From Acidobacteriota bacterium (GTDB taxonomy: Bacteria > Acidobacteriota > Blastocatellia > Pyrinomonadales > Pyrinomonadaceae): a DNA stretch of 64,000 bases. How positions within the stretch are numbered: position 1 is the first letter of the stretch; the number at the start of each line of letters is the position of its first letter. Below, piece after piece: positions 38,290 to 47,222 of this stretch. The position numbers and the translations under genes are program-made. The stretch lies in the NCBI GenBank assembly GCA_003223935.1, contig QHXQ01000042.1, positions 1 to 64,000 on the forward strand. The letters are read 5' to 3'. Under the pieces are notes generated by a model. It ran no database searches, was not told the DNA's origin, and saw nothing but the letters and a program-made list of their open reading frames with translations.

Positions 38290-39297
38290 ATGAGAAAACT
38301 AAGGCGGAGCATTAAGAGCTTAGCCGCGTGCGTCTGCGCAATCTTCTTGCTCGTGGCTGTGCAAGCCCGCACACCTCGGCAAAAAGAGGGAAACAAAAAC
38401 GGCGGCACGGCGGCCGGCGGGCGCGGGCGCAAGAGCGAAGCGCGCGGCAGCGTGCACTCGGTCACGATCCCTGTGACGTTGAACCGGCGCGGGGGCAATG
38501 CGCCGCGCGAAGAGATGCAGTTGCTGGAACTGGTGGTGCAGGAGGACGGCGAAGCGCAAGAGATTCTCTCGGCGCGCGGCGCCGATCGCGCGCCGCTCGC
38601 CTTCGCGGTGCTGATACAAGATGACGTGCAATCGCCCGTCAGTAACGAGATCAAGGGGCTGGCAACGTTCATCCGCGCGTTGCCCGCAGGCTCGCGCGTG
38701 CTAGTCGGTTACTTGCGCGCCGGCTCGCCGCAGCTTACGCAACGCTTCACTAACGATCTCGAACACGCGGCCAAAACCCTGCGCATCCCCATCGGCGCCG
38801 CCGCCGCCGCACCCTTCAATCCTTACACCGAACTGGCCGACGTGCTCAAACGCTTCGAGTCGTTGCCGACCGGTCGGCGCGCAGTGCTGCTCATCTCCGA
38901 TGGCGTGGACGTTTCGCGCGGGCTTGATAATTCGACGCCGGGGCAGAGCGTCGATCTGCAACGCGCGATCAACGAGGCGCAGCGCCGCAGTGTCGCTGTC
39001 TATTCGATCTACGCGCCCACGAATCTGACCGCAGGCGGCAACTTCATCCTCGCCGGCAACGGGCAAGGCTCGCTTAAACGTCTGAGCGACGAGACGGGCG
39101 GGCGCTCTTTCTTTCAAGGAGCAAACGCGCCGGTCAGCTTCGATCCGTTCCTGCGCGAACTAAGTGGGTTGCTCAACCGCCAGTTTGCGCTCACCTATCT
39201 CTCCACACACCCCAGCAAAGAGTTTCACCGCATCAAACTACAAACCGCACAGACTGAAGTAGAACTCGCTTACCCGTCCGGCTACGCGCGCAAGTGA
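38290..39297 (+). CDS. Exported VWA-domain protein of the acidobacterial type
   Basis: About 335 aa from the second of two adjacent ATGs (38290), with AGGAG 5 bp upstream. A signal peptide ends AVQARTP. The VWA-like domain spans roughly residues 65-300: LAFAVLIQDDVQSPVS in the MIDAS position (Asp present, DxSxS degenerate), GYLRAGSPQLTQRFT, TGRRAVLLISDGVD and SVAVYSIYAPT. Proteins like this are numerous in Acidobacteriota and are thought to bind partners or metal outside the cytoplasm. The end overlaps the next (decayed) reading frame by 4 bp. Confidence 0.8.
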   Translation: MRKLRRSIKSLAACVCAIFLLVAVQARTPRQKEGNKNGGTAAGGRGRKSEARGSVHSVTIPVTLNRRGGNAPREEMQLLELVVQEDGEAQEILSARGADRAPLAFAVLIQDDVQSPVSNEIKGLATFIRALPAGSRVLVGYLRAGSPQLTQRFTNDLEHAAKTLRIPIGAAAAAPFNPYTELADVLKRFESLPTGRRAVLLISDGVDVSRGLDNSTPGQSVDLQRAINEAQRRSVAVYSIYAPTNLTAGGNFILAGNGQGSLKRLSDETGGRSFFQGANAPVSFDPFLRELSGLLNRQFALTYLSTHPSKEFHRIKLQTAQTEVELAYPSGYARK

Positions 39298-40169
39298 AGC
39301 TTAGCGAACGCGCGTCGGCACATGGCCTGTCTGCCCGCATCTCTCGCCTCATCTGGAATTCAAACGCCGAGCGCGGCATCTTCAAGACGAGTGATGGCGG
39401 CAAGTCTTGGCAAGCGCTCGCGACAACCGATCTGAGCGACTACGCGCACGCCATCAGAGAGGACATGGTCAATCGCGATCTGTTGTCCCTCGGTACGGAG
39501 TTCGGTCTATTCATCTCGCTCGATGGCGGCAAGCAGTGGGCGGTATTCAAGGGCGGCGATTTCCCGCAGGTCGCCGTGCGCGACATCACCGTCCAGCCGC
39601 GCAAAAACGATCTGCTACTCGCCACGCACGGGCGCGGCATCTGGATCATTGACGACAGCACGCCCTTGCGCGTGCTCACGCCCGAAGTGCTGGCGAAGGA
39701 CGCGACATTCCTGCCATCACGTCCATCGGAGATGACAATACCGGCCAATGAATTCGGCTTCAACGGCGACGCGGAGTACGTCGGTCGCTCCGCGTCGGAA
39801 GAAGCGGCCATCACCTATTATCAAAAGAAGCGACACATCTTTGGCGATCTCAAGTTTGAGATAACGGACGCGCAAGGCAATCTCGTCTCGACCATTCCGG
39901 GCAGCAAGCGACATGGGTTGAACCGCATCACTTGGTCAATGCGTCTGAAAGCGCCAAAGATGCCGCCCGCCGCCGGTCTCGTGCCGAACTTCTCCTCGTT
40001 TGTCGGCCCGCACGTCCCGCCCGGCCCGCACACGGTCAAGATGATCAAGAACAAGGACGTGATCGCTGCGCAGTTGCAACTCGTGCCCGACGCGCATTCA
40101 GAAGCTAGAGTCGATCAAGGTGCTGACAAAACCGGACTGGGAAAAATCTCAGGCAGGGAATTGAGGTGA
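39294..40169 (+). pseudogene. Remnant of a VPS10/BNR-repeat (sortilin-like) exported protein
   Basis: The frame encodes only the last third of a protein type that is usually about 1000 aa: IFKTSDGGKSWQAL, YAHAIREDMVNRDLL, LGTEFGLFISLDGGKQW, LLLATHGRGIWIIDD and PFG-like C-terminal beta modules. The N-terminal beta-propeller and signal peptide are missing. Near 40100 the frame shifts: another frame reads QKLESIKVLTKPDWEKSQ and stops at 40164, and this matches the normal C-terminus of the family. So the gene lost its 5' two thirds and an internal piece near the end. Confidence 0.75.
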
Positions 40170-40182
40170 GAGAAAAAGCAAC

Positions 40183-40218
40183 AACGAAGGGCGACCGTTG
40201 CAGCGGTCGCCCTTCGTT
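40183..40218. terminator. Strong hairpin terminator for the tRNA transcript
   Basis: A 15-bp perfect stem (40183-40197 with 40204-40218) with a 6-nt loop. On the minus strand it is followed by GTTGCTTTTT and lies 10 bp after tRNA-His. Confidence 0.8.
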
Positions 40219-40227
40219 TCTGGCATG

Positions 40228-40301
40228 GGCGGCTAGAGGGATTTGAACCCTCGATCTCCTGATCCACAGTCAGGCGCTTTAACCACTAAGCTATAGCCGC
40301 C
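40228..40301 (-). tRNA. tRNA-His (GTG)
   Basis: Cloverleaf on the minus strand: acceptor GCGGCTA/TAGCCGC, anticodon GTG in ACTGTGG, T-loop GGTTCAAATCC. The extra G-1 opposite C73, the hallmark of tRNA-His, is encoded (40301 and 40228). CCA is not encoded. Confidence 0.95.
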
Positions 40302-40371
40302 ATAAGTTGTCGTAACCGTCACATCATATCGAAGCCGGTCACGCGCTGACAAGCGCATCCAACACACGAAA

Positions 40372-40444
40372 TGCCCCCGGCAAGACTCGAACTTGCGACC
40401 CTCTGCTTAGAAGGCAGATGCTCTATCCACTGAGCTACGGGAGC
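40372..40444 (-). tRNA. tRNA-Arg (TCT)
   Basis: Minus strand cloverleaf of 73 nt: acceptor GCTCCCG/CGGGGGC with one G:T pair, anticodon loop CTTCTAA (TCT, reads AGA), T-loop GTTCGAGTC. CCA is not encoded. It probably shares a transcript with tRNA-His 70 bp downstream. Confidence 0.95.
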
Positions 40445-40520
40445 ATGTCACCGAACCGCGAGGGATGTTAGCATGCGTTTAGTTATTAGCGTCAACCAGA
40501 GGCGGAGCGGTGAGCTGGCT

Positions 40521-41096
40521 ATGATGAATGAAGAGACGGAGAACCCTTGGCGCACATTGAGTTCGAGCGCGGTTTACGATAATCCTTGGATCGATGTGCG
40601 CGAAGATCAGGTCATCCGACCGGATGGTGCGCCGGGCATCTATGGCGTCGTCCATTTCAAGCACGTCGCTATCGGCGTGTTGCCGGTTGAACGTGATGAT
40701 GTCTATCTGGTTGGGCAGTATCGCTATACGCTCGGACGTTACTCGTGGGAGATTCCCGAAGGTGGTTGTGCGGAGGGCGAAGACCATTTGAGCGCGGCTC
40801 AACGAGAGCTAGCCGAAGAGACCGGCCTGCGTGCCGCACATTGGCAGAGGATGGGCGAAGCGCATCTCTCAAACTCCGTCTCGGACGAACTGGCGATCTG
40901 GTTTCTCGCCACCGGCCTCACGCAAGGCGCGCATCAGCCGGAGGGCACAGAACGCTTGCGCGTGCGGCGTGTACCGGTGGTTGAGGCTTTGCATATGGCG
41001 CTAAATGGCGAGATAACCGATGCGATCAGTCTGTTGGCGTTGATGCAGTATCAACTTCAGCGTGAGCGTTTCGCCAATGAGTCGAGGTTGGCTTGA
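40521..41096 (+). CDS. Nudix hydrolase (ADP-ribose pyrophosphatase-like)
   Basis: About 191 aa from the ATG pair at 40521/40524. The complete Nudix box is GGCAEGE, 7 residues, then RELAEETGL. YDNPWIDVREDQVIRPDG upstream, together with VYLVGQYRYTLGRYSWEIPEGG, is typical of ADP-ribose/nucleoside-diphosphate-sugar pyrophosphatases. It hydrolyses NDP-X substrates with Mg2+ in the cytoplasm. The frame runs back to an ATG at 40473 that lies close to tRNA-Arg and is less likely. Confidence 0.88.
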   Translation: MMNEETENPWRTLSSSAVYDNPWIDVREDQVIRPDGAPGIYGVVHFKHVAIGVLPVERDDVYLVGQYRYTLGRYSWEIPEGGCAEGEDHLSAAQRELAEETGLRAAHWQRMGEAHLSNSVSDELAIWFLATGLTQGAHQPEGTERLRVRRVPVVEALHMALNGEITDAISLLALMQYQLQRERFANESRLA

Positions 41097-41121
41097 AGAG
41101 AACGATTGTCTATGCGCGTGA

Positions 41122-41169
41122 GCGGAAGGAAAAGGCTCAAGTCCTTCCGCAGAAGGTCTTGAGCCTTTT
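41122..41169. terminator. Terminator with a competing upstream hairpin
   Basis: A 12-bp stem (41130-41141 with 41158-41169) ending in TTTTG forms a terminator between convergent genes. A second 9-bp stem, GCGGAAGGA (41122-41130) with TCCTTCCGC (41142-41150), would enclose the left arm of the first, so the two cannot form fully together. Confidence 0.7.
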
Positions 41170-41204
41170 GTTTCTCGTCAGTCCCTGCGCCGAGACGCGG
41201 CAGC

Positions 41205-41459
41205 TTAAGCGGCAGCGTAACGGCCGCCCTCGACCGGTTCGGCATAGACGCGACGACCGTTCAGTGCGTCGTCAATTATCTCGCGCACGGCGGCCACGTC
41301 TGGGTTCACGTCCATGCGTTCGCAGGCGCGCAGATGACGCAGGATGCCCTCGGTGGCGATGTCCAGCGAGGGGCCGGTCAGTTTCGAGTAGCGGCGCGCT
41401 TGAATATGGTCAATTGCTTTCAACCGCTCTTCGAGCGGCAATGTCAGGTTGAAGTTCAC
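41205..41459 (-). CDS. Small hypothetical protein
   Basis: 84 aa from GTG 41459 with AAGGAG about 12 bp upstream. It is mostly helical with a balanced charge (PLEERLKAIDHIQARRYSKL, TEGILRHLRACERM, AAVREIIDDALNGRRVY). No family is recognised. The good ribosome binding site and the terminator just after it support a real gene. It may be a small regulatory or adaptor protein; this is not shown by the sequence. Confidence 0.5.
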   Translation of the reverse strand: MNFNLTLPLEERLKAIDHIQARRYSKLTGPSLDIATEGILRHLRACERMDVNPDVAAVREIIDDALNGRRVYAEPVEGGRYAAA

Positions 41460-41859
41460 TTTCTACAGTCGCTCCTTTTATGTTGGCGGCCCGCCCGAAT
41501 TAGTTGGCGGCGCTCAAATCATTTAATTGCTTACTTTAGATGCTCGCGGCGCGCGTTTGGATGCGTTTCGATTGCATTCTCCAACACTTTCGCGCATACG
41601 AACACACGCTAGAGGCCCTCTCTGGCTACCCCGGATAAGAATTGGCGGGCTAACAGAAAAAGGCATTCTAGTTGAATCCGCCAAAAATTGCCAGAAATAT
41701 TTTTTCGTTGTCAGGTGGGATGAGATCGCAACTCAGAAAGAAGCGGCGGGCGCTAAAAATGCAACACCGCATGCGAGTCAGGCGCGGAAAGTATATGCGC
41801 CAACTCGCAGGCGGCGCGCGCGGTCGGTTGCAATCGGATGGTGGCGAACTTAAGGGCGA
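41460..41859. other. Intergenic region without visible gene
   Basis: About 400 bp between two minus-strand genes. The short frames here lack coding character. An AT-rich stretch (41680-41710) may hold part of the promoter for the 41205 gene. Nothing else is recognised. Confidence 0.45.
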
Positions 41860-42168
41860 TTACTTCTTCGGTACGACAGTATCTTTCATCGCTTTACTAA
41901 CACGGAACTTCAACGTGGTCTTGGCCGGAATCTGGATGGTCTCGCCGGTCTGCGGGTTGCGCCCTTCACGCGCTTTGCGCTCCGACAGTACGAGTTTGCC
42001 GAATCCGGGCAGCACGAATTCGCCGTTGCCCTTGACTTCATTGCTGGCCAGATTGGCCAACTCATCGAACAGTTCTCTCACTTGAGAGCGTTTCATGCCG
42101 AACTTGTCGGCGAAATGGTTGAGCACTTCGGACTGCGTCATGCGTTTCTTGCCTGCTTTGGTCGCCAT
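41860..42168 (-). CDS. HU family DNA-binding protein
   Basis: 102 aa. The HU/IHF fold is complete: TQSEVLNHFADKFGMKRSQV helices, GEFVLPGFGKLVLSERKAREGRNP across the DNA-binding beta arm with its conserved RNPQTGE, and the last helix TLKFRVSKAMKDTV. A short basic N-terminal extension (MATKAGKKR) precedes it. It binds and bends DNA as a dimer in the nucleoid. AGGAGG lies 15 bp upstream of the ATG, farther than usual. Confidence 0.92.
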   Translation of the reverse strand: MATKAGKKRMTQSEVLNHFADKFGMKRSQVRELFDELANLASNEVKGNGEFVLPGFGKLVLSERKAREGRNPQTGETIQIPAKTTLKFRVSKAMKDTVVPKK

Positions 42169-42345
42169 TTCGAAGTGTGACTACCTCCTGCGCACTGGGA
42201 AGATTGGGAAAAACTTGCGTCAGCACATATATCACACCCAAGCCCTTCGCGTCTGCAAAAAAAGCCGATTTTCAACCCTTTTGCGCGAAAAATTTGGGCT
42301 TTCGGTTGTCTATGATTGCCCTCAAAAACTCATGTGCACGAGCAA

Positions 42346-42419
<74 letters not shown>

Positions 42420-42497
42420 TTGATAACTGGACTGGCTGCGAAAACTGCCGGACTCAGTTGGCTTGCGGCGCATTCTAACTATGGGCGTGTAGCAGGG

Positions 42498-43139
42498 TCA
42501 AGCCGAGAGACCTAGCTGCTCTTGCAGATAAGCCTTCAGGGCCGACGCAGCGCGGGCGCGATGACTGATGCGCTGCTTGATCGCTTCGGGCAACTCGCCG
42601 AACGTCTGCTCATAACCCGCAGGTACAAAAATAGGATCATAGCCAAAGCCGCCTTGCCCTCGCGCTGCATGCGCGATGCGTCCTTCACAAATGCCCGTGA
42701 AAATCTTTGGCGGCGGCGTTGCTGCCTCCATCAATGCGATGGCGCAGACGAAACGCGCTTGTCGCACCGCTTCGCCGATGTCGGCTAACTCTGAGAGCAA
42801 GAGCAAACGCCGCGCTTCGTCGGTCGCACCCGCGCCTGCGTAACGAGCGGAAAGGACGCCGGGCGCGCCGTCGAGCGCAGTCACTTCAAGCCCCGAATCA
42901 TCCGCCAGCGTCCAGAGTCCTGTCTGCTCGCAGTAGCCGCGCGCTTTGAGGACGGCATTCTCGGCAAACGTCGCACCCGTCTCTGCGACTTCGACGACGT
43001 GGGGAAACTCTATAAGGCTGTGCAGGCGGAGTGGCAGATCTGACAAAAGCTGCTCGAACTCGCGCAGCTTGCCGACGTTGCCAGTCGCAATTAATAGATC
43101 AATCGGTGCCGTCTCAGCAATGTTGTTGCTGTGCATCAT
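42498..43139 (-). CDS. rdgB: Non-canonical purine NTP pyrophosphatase (XTP/dITP diphosphatase)
   Basis: About 213 aa from ATG 43139 (MMHSNNIAE). Motifs of the HAM1/RdgB family are present: LLIATGNVGKLREF, ATFAENAVLKARGY, LADDSGLEVTALDGAPGVLSARYAG, GQGGFGYDPIFVP and KQRISHRARA. It hydrolyses dITP, XTP and ITP to monophosphates and keeps deaminated purines out of DNA. The frame upstream to 43244 overlaps the divergent gene region and is unlikely to be used. Confidence 0.93.
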   Translation of the reverse strand: MMHSNNIAETAPIDLLIATGNVGKLREFEQLLSDLPLRLHSLIEFPHVVEVAETGATFAENAVLKARGYCEQTGLWTLADDSGLEVTALDGAPGVLSARYAGAGATDEARRLLLLSELADIGEAVRQARFVCAIALMEAATPPPKIFTGICEGRIAHAARGQGGFGYDPIFVPAGYEQTFGELPEAIKQRISHRARAASALKAYLQEQLGLSA

Positions 43140-43280
43140 GCTCAGTTTAACTGTTACTAAGGTCAACTTGTCAGCACAAACAGCAGAAAGTTTTTGCTCG
43201 CCGGAGCGGTTCGCGCTTACAATCTGAACGCTCTGAAACGCCACCCGCAGGCACGGCCAAAATTTAGGGGAACGCGAAAC

Positions 43281-44627
43281 TTGGACGGCAGCAGCGACCG
43301 TAGCGCATCCGAAGACCTAGCAACGCCAGAAGCCGCGTCCACACGCACTGCTGAAGAGACGTCAACGGCGCAGCTCGCGCAGACGAACAGCACGCGCGAG
43401 TTGGGCTTGTGGCTGCTCGCGCTGCACAGCTTCCTGAACCTGCGCAATCATCCGCTCGGCGAGAGTGAACGCGCCGAACTCTTGCAACGCGACTTCGCGC
43501 CGGAAACGCGGGTCGCGCAACAGACCTTGCGTCGTTGTCTGCGCCTCCTGCTCACGCTCCGGCCTGATGAGATCGTGCCGGCCAGCAACACGCCGCCGAC
43601 ACTCGCGTCCGATGATGGCGCAGCGAAGAGCGAAAGGCTCGCGCCGCTCGTCGAAGTGCTCGGCGACGCGCACGGCTTGTGCGAGGCGCTGCTGGCCGCG
43701 CCGCGCGTTAGTTTTCATGCTTGGGGTAGTTATAGCCGCTTGCTAGCGCGCGAGTTGGCACAGGTGGACGCACACACCAGTTTGATGCTCAATGCGCGGG
43801 CACAGTCGCTACTCGATCAACAACCTGAGTTGTTCACGCTGACCGAGCGACTCACGCCCGATGCGCTCGGCGCAGACATGCACACCATCTTCGCGCGCCT
43901 CGCACTCATGCTCGACGAGTTGCACTTCGTCGGCGAGACCCTGCGCCGCGACGCGCCGCTCAAACAGACGCTGCCGCTCTTTACGCTCGTGCATGAAGAG
44001 GCGCGCACGTTGATCGATCTGATCGAACGGCGGGCGCTGTCGGCGGATGAGTTGAGCATATCGGCGCGCACGGAACTTGATGGTGTGAGCTATGCCGTCG
44101 GCATGGAATTGTGCAAGGTCTTTGCCCATGAACTCGTCGGACTGGCGTCCCTGCGTGACCCGACCATCATTTATGCGCGGATCGAAAACGCGCACGGACT
44201 GCTGCGCGACTGCTTCCAACAGATCACGGTCGCGCTCGCGCAGGTCTTCGATCCGGCCTTCGACGGCGCGCGTCTGTTCCAGACCTTCCACACACGGCTC
44301 GAACAATCTCTCGTCCTGCGCAGCGATCTGTGGATGCTGTTGGAACATGTGCGCCGGATGGAGCAGGAAGCAGATCAGCCGCGCCCGCTCACACCACTGC
44401 TCGCACGCCTCGACGCATTTCAGGCGAGCAGCATGGCGCATCTGATGTTCAAAGATTGGGAAGCGTTCGAGCGTTTCGTCCATGAACTGAAAGAAGGGAA
44501 AGACCCAACCGAACTCAAGAGCGCGCTCCATCGCTTCGGCACTTTTCTCGAAGCCCTCTTCAGTCAGATCAACATGCGCGCCGTACTCGCCGATCATCCG
44601 TTCGATTACGCCACCAGCATCGAATAA
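43281..44627 (+). CDS. Conserved-looking hypothetical protein, all-helical
   Basis: About 448 aa from TTG 43281, with AGGGGAA 8 bp upstream; the frame extends back to 43194 but over the rdgB promoter. It is Leu/Ala/Arg/Glu-rich and predicted helical throughout, with no signal peptide or membrane segment. Segments such as VSFHAWGSYSRLLARELAQ, ALMLDELHFVGETLRR and MAHLMFKDWEAFERFVHEL look like conserved helices. No catalytic motif or family is recognised. It stands divergently from rdgB. Confidence 0.6.
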   Translation: MDGSSDRSASEDLATPEAASTRTAEETSTAQLAQTNSTRELGLWLLALHSFLNLRNHPLGESERAELLQRDFAPETRVAQQTLRRCLRLLLTLRPDEIVPASNTPPTLASDDGAAKSERLAPLVEVLGDAHGLCEALLAAPRVSFHAWGSYSRLLARELAQVDAHTSLMLNARAQSLLDQQPELFTLTERLTPDALGADMHTIFARLALMLDELHFVGETLRRDAPLKQTLPLFTLVHEEARTLIDLIERRALSADELSISARTELDGVSYAVGMELCKVFAHELVGLASLRDPTIIYARIENAHGLLRDCFQQITVALAQVFDPAFDGARLFQTFHTRLEQSLVLRSDLWMLLEHVRRMEQEADQPRPLTPLLARLDAFQASSMAHLMFKDWEAFERFVHELKEGKDPTELKSALHRFGTFLEALFSQINMRAVLADHPFDYATSIE

Positions 44628-44632
44628 TAAAG

Positions 44633-44654
44633 TCAGTACCGCCTGCGGTACTGA
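44633..44654. repeat. REP-like palindrome between convergent genes
   Basis: TCAGTACCGC CT GCGGTACTGA is a 10-bp perfect inverted repeat with a 2-nt centre, 6 bp after one stop and 14 bp before the other. It could be a terminator or a dispersed REP-like element. Confidence 0.5.
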
Positions 44655-44667
44655 TCCATCCATTGAG

Positions 44668-46389
44668 CTATCCACCGGCTAACTGTCTGGCCAGCGTGCC
44701 GAACTGCCCGAAGGCTGAGTGTGTGCGTTTCTCGAAGCCGCCTTCGACCGGGCGCGTCTCGCTGACCGAATAAGCCCGCTCATCGAGCGCGCGCCTGAAC
44801 GCTGCGTCGTTCGGCACGTTGTTGGCGCGCAAGGCTCTCTGCCGCGCGAGCAGCGTGATAAAAGAGCGCATCGCTTCGCGCTCATCTGTGAAGCTGACGA
44901 TGCCGGCCGGATCGTTAGTCGTGATGCTGGTCGCAGCGCGTGTGAAACCACTGCTGGCAGTGAGTGTGTGTGTGGACGCGCGCGCGGCCAGACAGCGCCG
45001 CACATCGTCCGCACTGCCGAGGATTAGATAGTTGCCGACGAAACAGGCCGCGCCGCGCTCCTCGTCCGTGCTCAGCCACAACTCTGCATCGGCGTTGTGC
45101 TCGACCCGCGCACTGCCCAACTGCTTTTTCACTTGTGCGCGCAACGCCTCGCGGTCGCGCACCGCTGCGACGAGCAACAGGCCCGACTCGTCGAGGCGCA
45201 CGGTCGAAAGTTCTGGGCCGGCGGAGCGCAAAAACTCGTGTGGGTCAGCGATGCCGAACGGCTTCAGCGCCTCGTCGAGGAAGCGTGTGACTAATGGCGC
45301 GATGGTGATGTCGAGTTGTGATGAGAGCGCCGCTTGGAGTTCGCGCCAAGCCATCTCCGGCTCATGGAAGTTGTAGCGCGTTAGTTGCGAGACGTCTGCG
45401 GGCAACAGCGCGGCTGCGCCGTTCGGCGGCGGCTCCGCAGCCGTCAAAGCATCACGCAAGCGCGGCGACACGCCGTTCGGGACGGTGATGAAGTACGTGT
45501 CGGTCATTGCGCCGTCTTGCACGCGCGTGCTCCACGCCGCACCGCCGAGTAGGCGATTCGCCAACTGCGGCAGCAGCGTCGCGGCGGCGCTCTGCGCTCT
45601 CTGATCATCGGCTAAGCGACCGGCGTAAGCGAGCGCCACGACTGCGAGCAGACGACGCGCGCCCGCAGCCGGCACGTAGCCGAAGACGAGCGCATCGTCC
45701 GAGCGCATACGCGCGCGCATCTCTGCCAATTGCGGATCGCTCGTGAGTGCGGGCCGCTCACCGCGCCGCACTGCGAGACAAGCCTGCACCGTCGCCTCGT
45801 CGTTGCCGATGACGGCAACGCTGCCTGAAATGGCCACGACAATCGGCAAGCCGCCGCGCGGGTTCGGCCAAGTGGCGAGCGAGGCATCGCCAGACTGTTT
45901 GCGTTCAACCTGCACGTCGCCGTATGTGCGGCGCGCATAGTCACCGATCAGTTTTTCAACTGCTGCTTGCGCCCAGCGCTGGCTCGTGTGCGTCTCGACG
46001 ACGAGCGCCGCGCGCGGCTTGATGTGTAGAGCCTGCTCCGGTTCTTCCGCCGCATCGAAGCCCATCACCACAACTGCGACCTGCGCGCGCGATAGCACGA
46101 CTACGTCGGCCGGCCCTGCACCCGTCCATGCAGCCACGCGGCTGAACCAACCGAATTGAGTAGCGTCGGTTTTGAGTCCGGCGGGCGGCGCGAGCGCGCG
46201 CCATGCTTCAGTTGAGGTAAGACCATTGAAGATGTCGGGCAGACTATTAGCTTCAAAATAGATGAGCGCGTCGGCCGGTGCATAGGCGGCCATGTCAACC
46301 GGCTGCGGCCGATTCCACCAAAGCCATGCCGCCAGTAACAGCATGAGTGAGCCAGCAATGAGCAGCAGTGTGCGCAGCCAACGCTTCAT
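44668..46389 (-). CDS. Membrane-anchored DUF3352-like protein, unknown function
   Basis: 573 aa. An N-terminal signal/anchor (LLLIAGSLMLLLAAWLWW) is followed by YAPADALIYFEANSLPDI, the opening usually seen in DUF3352-type exported proteins. Repeated alpha/beta units carry GSVAVIGNDEATVQACLAV and GNYLILGSADDVRRCLAARAS, which look like duplicated halves of a domain. No catalytic residues are evident. It is probably periplasmic. The orientation is opposite to its neighbours on both sides. Confidence 0.65.
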   Translation of the reverse strand: MKRWLRTLLLIAGSLMLLLAAWLWWNRPQPVDMAAYAPADALIYFEANSLPDIFNGLTSTEAWRALAPPAGLKTDATQFGWFSRVAAWTGAGPADVVVLSRAQVAVVVMGFDAAEEPEQALHIKPRAALVVETHTSQRWAQAAVEKLIGDYARRTYGDVQVERKQSGDASLATWPNPRGGLPIVVAISGSVAVIGNDEATVQACLAVRRGERPALTSDPQLAEMRARMRSDDALVFGYVPAAGARRLLAVVALAYAGRLADDQRAQSAAATLLPQLANRLLGGAAWSTRVQDGAMTDTYFITVPNGVSPRLRDALTAAEPPPNGAAALLPADVSQLTRYNFHEPEMAWRELQAALSSQLDITIAPLVTRFLDEALKPFGIADPHEFLRSAGPELSTVRLDESGLLLVAAVRDREALRAQVKKQLGSARVEHNADAELWLSTDEERGAACFVGNYLILGSADDVRRCLAARASTHTLTASSGFTRAATSITTNDPAGIVSFTDEREAMRSFITLLARQRALRANNVPNDAAFRRALDERAYSVSETRPVEGGFEKRTHSAFGQFGTLARQLAGG

Positions 46390-47222
46390 GCGTGCATCCT
46401 AACCGTCAGGTGGAGCGGCACGCAAGAAGAGCGCTGGGGAAAACCTGAGCGCGCAGACGGCGAAGAGACACGCGAAAGACGCGAGCAATGTCCTGTGCGC
46501 TCATGGTGCAAAATTCTGGAACTCGCGCGGGGTCGTTCCAGAATAATATCCAGCCTGCTCATCAGTCGAGAAACAAAATCCGTTTCTTCTATAAGTTAAA
46601 CCAGTAAAATTATGATTGACACTGACAAACGCGGTGGGTTATAGTTTTAATTGTCGGCGGGCAGTGGCACCGCCTCCTACTGAGTGCAAGCAGACCGACA
46701 CACTCCAGCCCCCGAACATGGTCATGCTTGATGAGCGATAAACCGCAGACACGTTCCGAAGGCCACATTCTTTGACACTCAACCGAGAAAGGCACACTCC
46801 GCGTGAGCGGAGGTCGCAAAGCCGACGGGAGTCAAAAAGCGCGCTGCAAGGACGCGACCGACTCGGCCGGGTTGCCGAAGGGGAGTCCCATGGCGCGCCG
46901 AACGCCGCAAGCCGGTTCGACTCAAACGCCATGACCCGCCTTCCATTCTCGTTCACCGAACTGATCGGCGCGCACAGCAACTTCGATTGCTAACCAGTTC
47001 GCACGCTCTCCCTCAATCAACGCCAAACGGTTCGTCCGTGTGTCAGCCAAAGCAAGCGTGAGACTACCAGATTGAGCGCCGTGACAAGATGATGAACCAC
47101 CTTCCAGTTTGCCACCCACACAACGCACGCAGCCCGCGCTTACGCGCACGCCGCATACGAGCGCGCCTGCGCCGCACCAGCCGCCGCACGCAGCCAACAG
47201 AGCGCAAGGAACAGATAAACGC
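46390..47222 (+). promoter_or_regulatory. Long untranslated leader region of the pil operon
   Basis: About 830 bp without a convincing gene before pilM. An AT-rich stretch at 46560-46640 is a good place for the promoter. A riboswitch-like element occupies about 46782-46882. The remaining 340 bp up to pilM (AAGGAA site, ATG 47223) would hold the expression platform; I could not identify an unambiguous terminator in it. Confidence 0.6.
46782..46882 (+). promoter_or_regulatory. Candidate cyclic-di-GMP-I (GEMM-I) riboswitch
   Basis: The GEMM-I core is recognisable in order: AAGGCACAC, a hairpin CTCCGC-GTGA-GCGGAG with a GNRA tetraloop, GTCGCAAAGCC (the strongly conserved CGCAAAGCC), CGGGAGTC with a matching GACTC farther on (second stem), and the 3' GGCCGGGTTGCCGAAG block. 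The GNRA loop is where the aptamer expects it. The base equivalent to G20 of the V. cholerae Vc2 aptamer appears to be G, favouring c-di-GMP over cAMP-GMP. It precedes pilMNOPQ, a known GEMM-I regulon type in Geobacter. Confidence 0.85.

Noticed and set aside
41122..41169. The two overlapping stems as one pseudoknot
   Set aside because: The stems leave loops of 0-1 nt, too short to cross helices of 9 and 12 bp, so they are better seen as alternatives.
46782..46882. The riboswitch as a cAMP-GMP sensing variant
   Set aside because: The position equivalent to G20 appears to be G, not the A that marks that variant; this rests on my manual alignment.
46772..46993. A 73-codon frame in the pil leader as a gene
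   Set aside because: It coincides with the riboswitch structure, lacks an RBS and its residues show no protein-like pattern.
47109..47222. A longer N-terminus for PilM
   Set aside because: The added 38 residues are Pro/His/Arg-rich; PilM homologs begin just before the actin-like motif.
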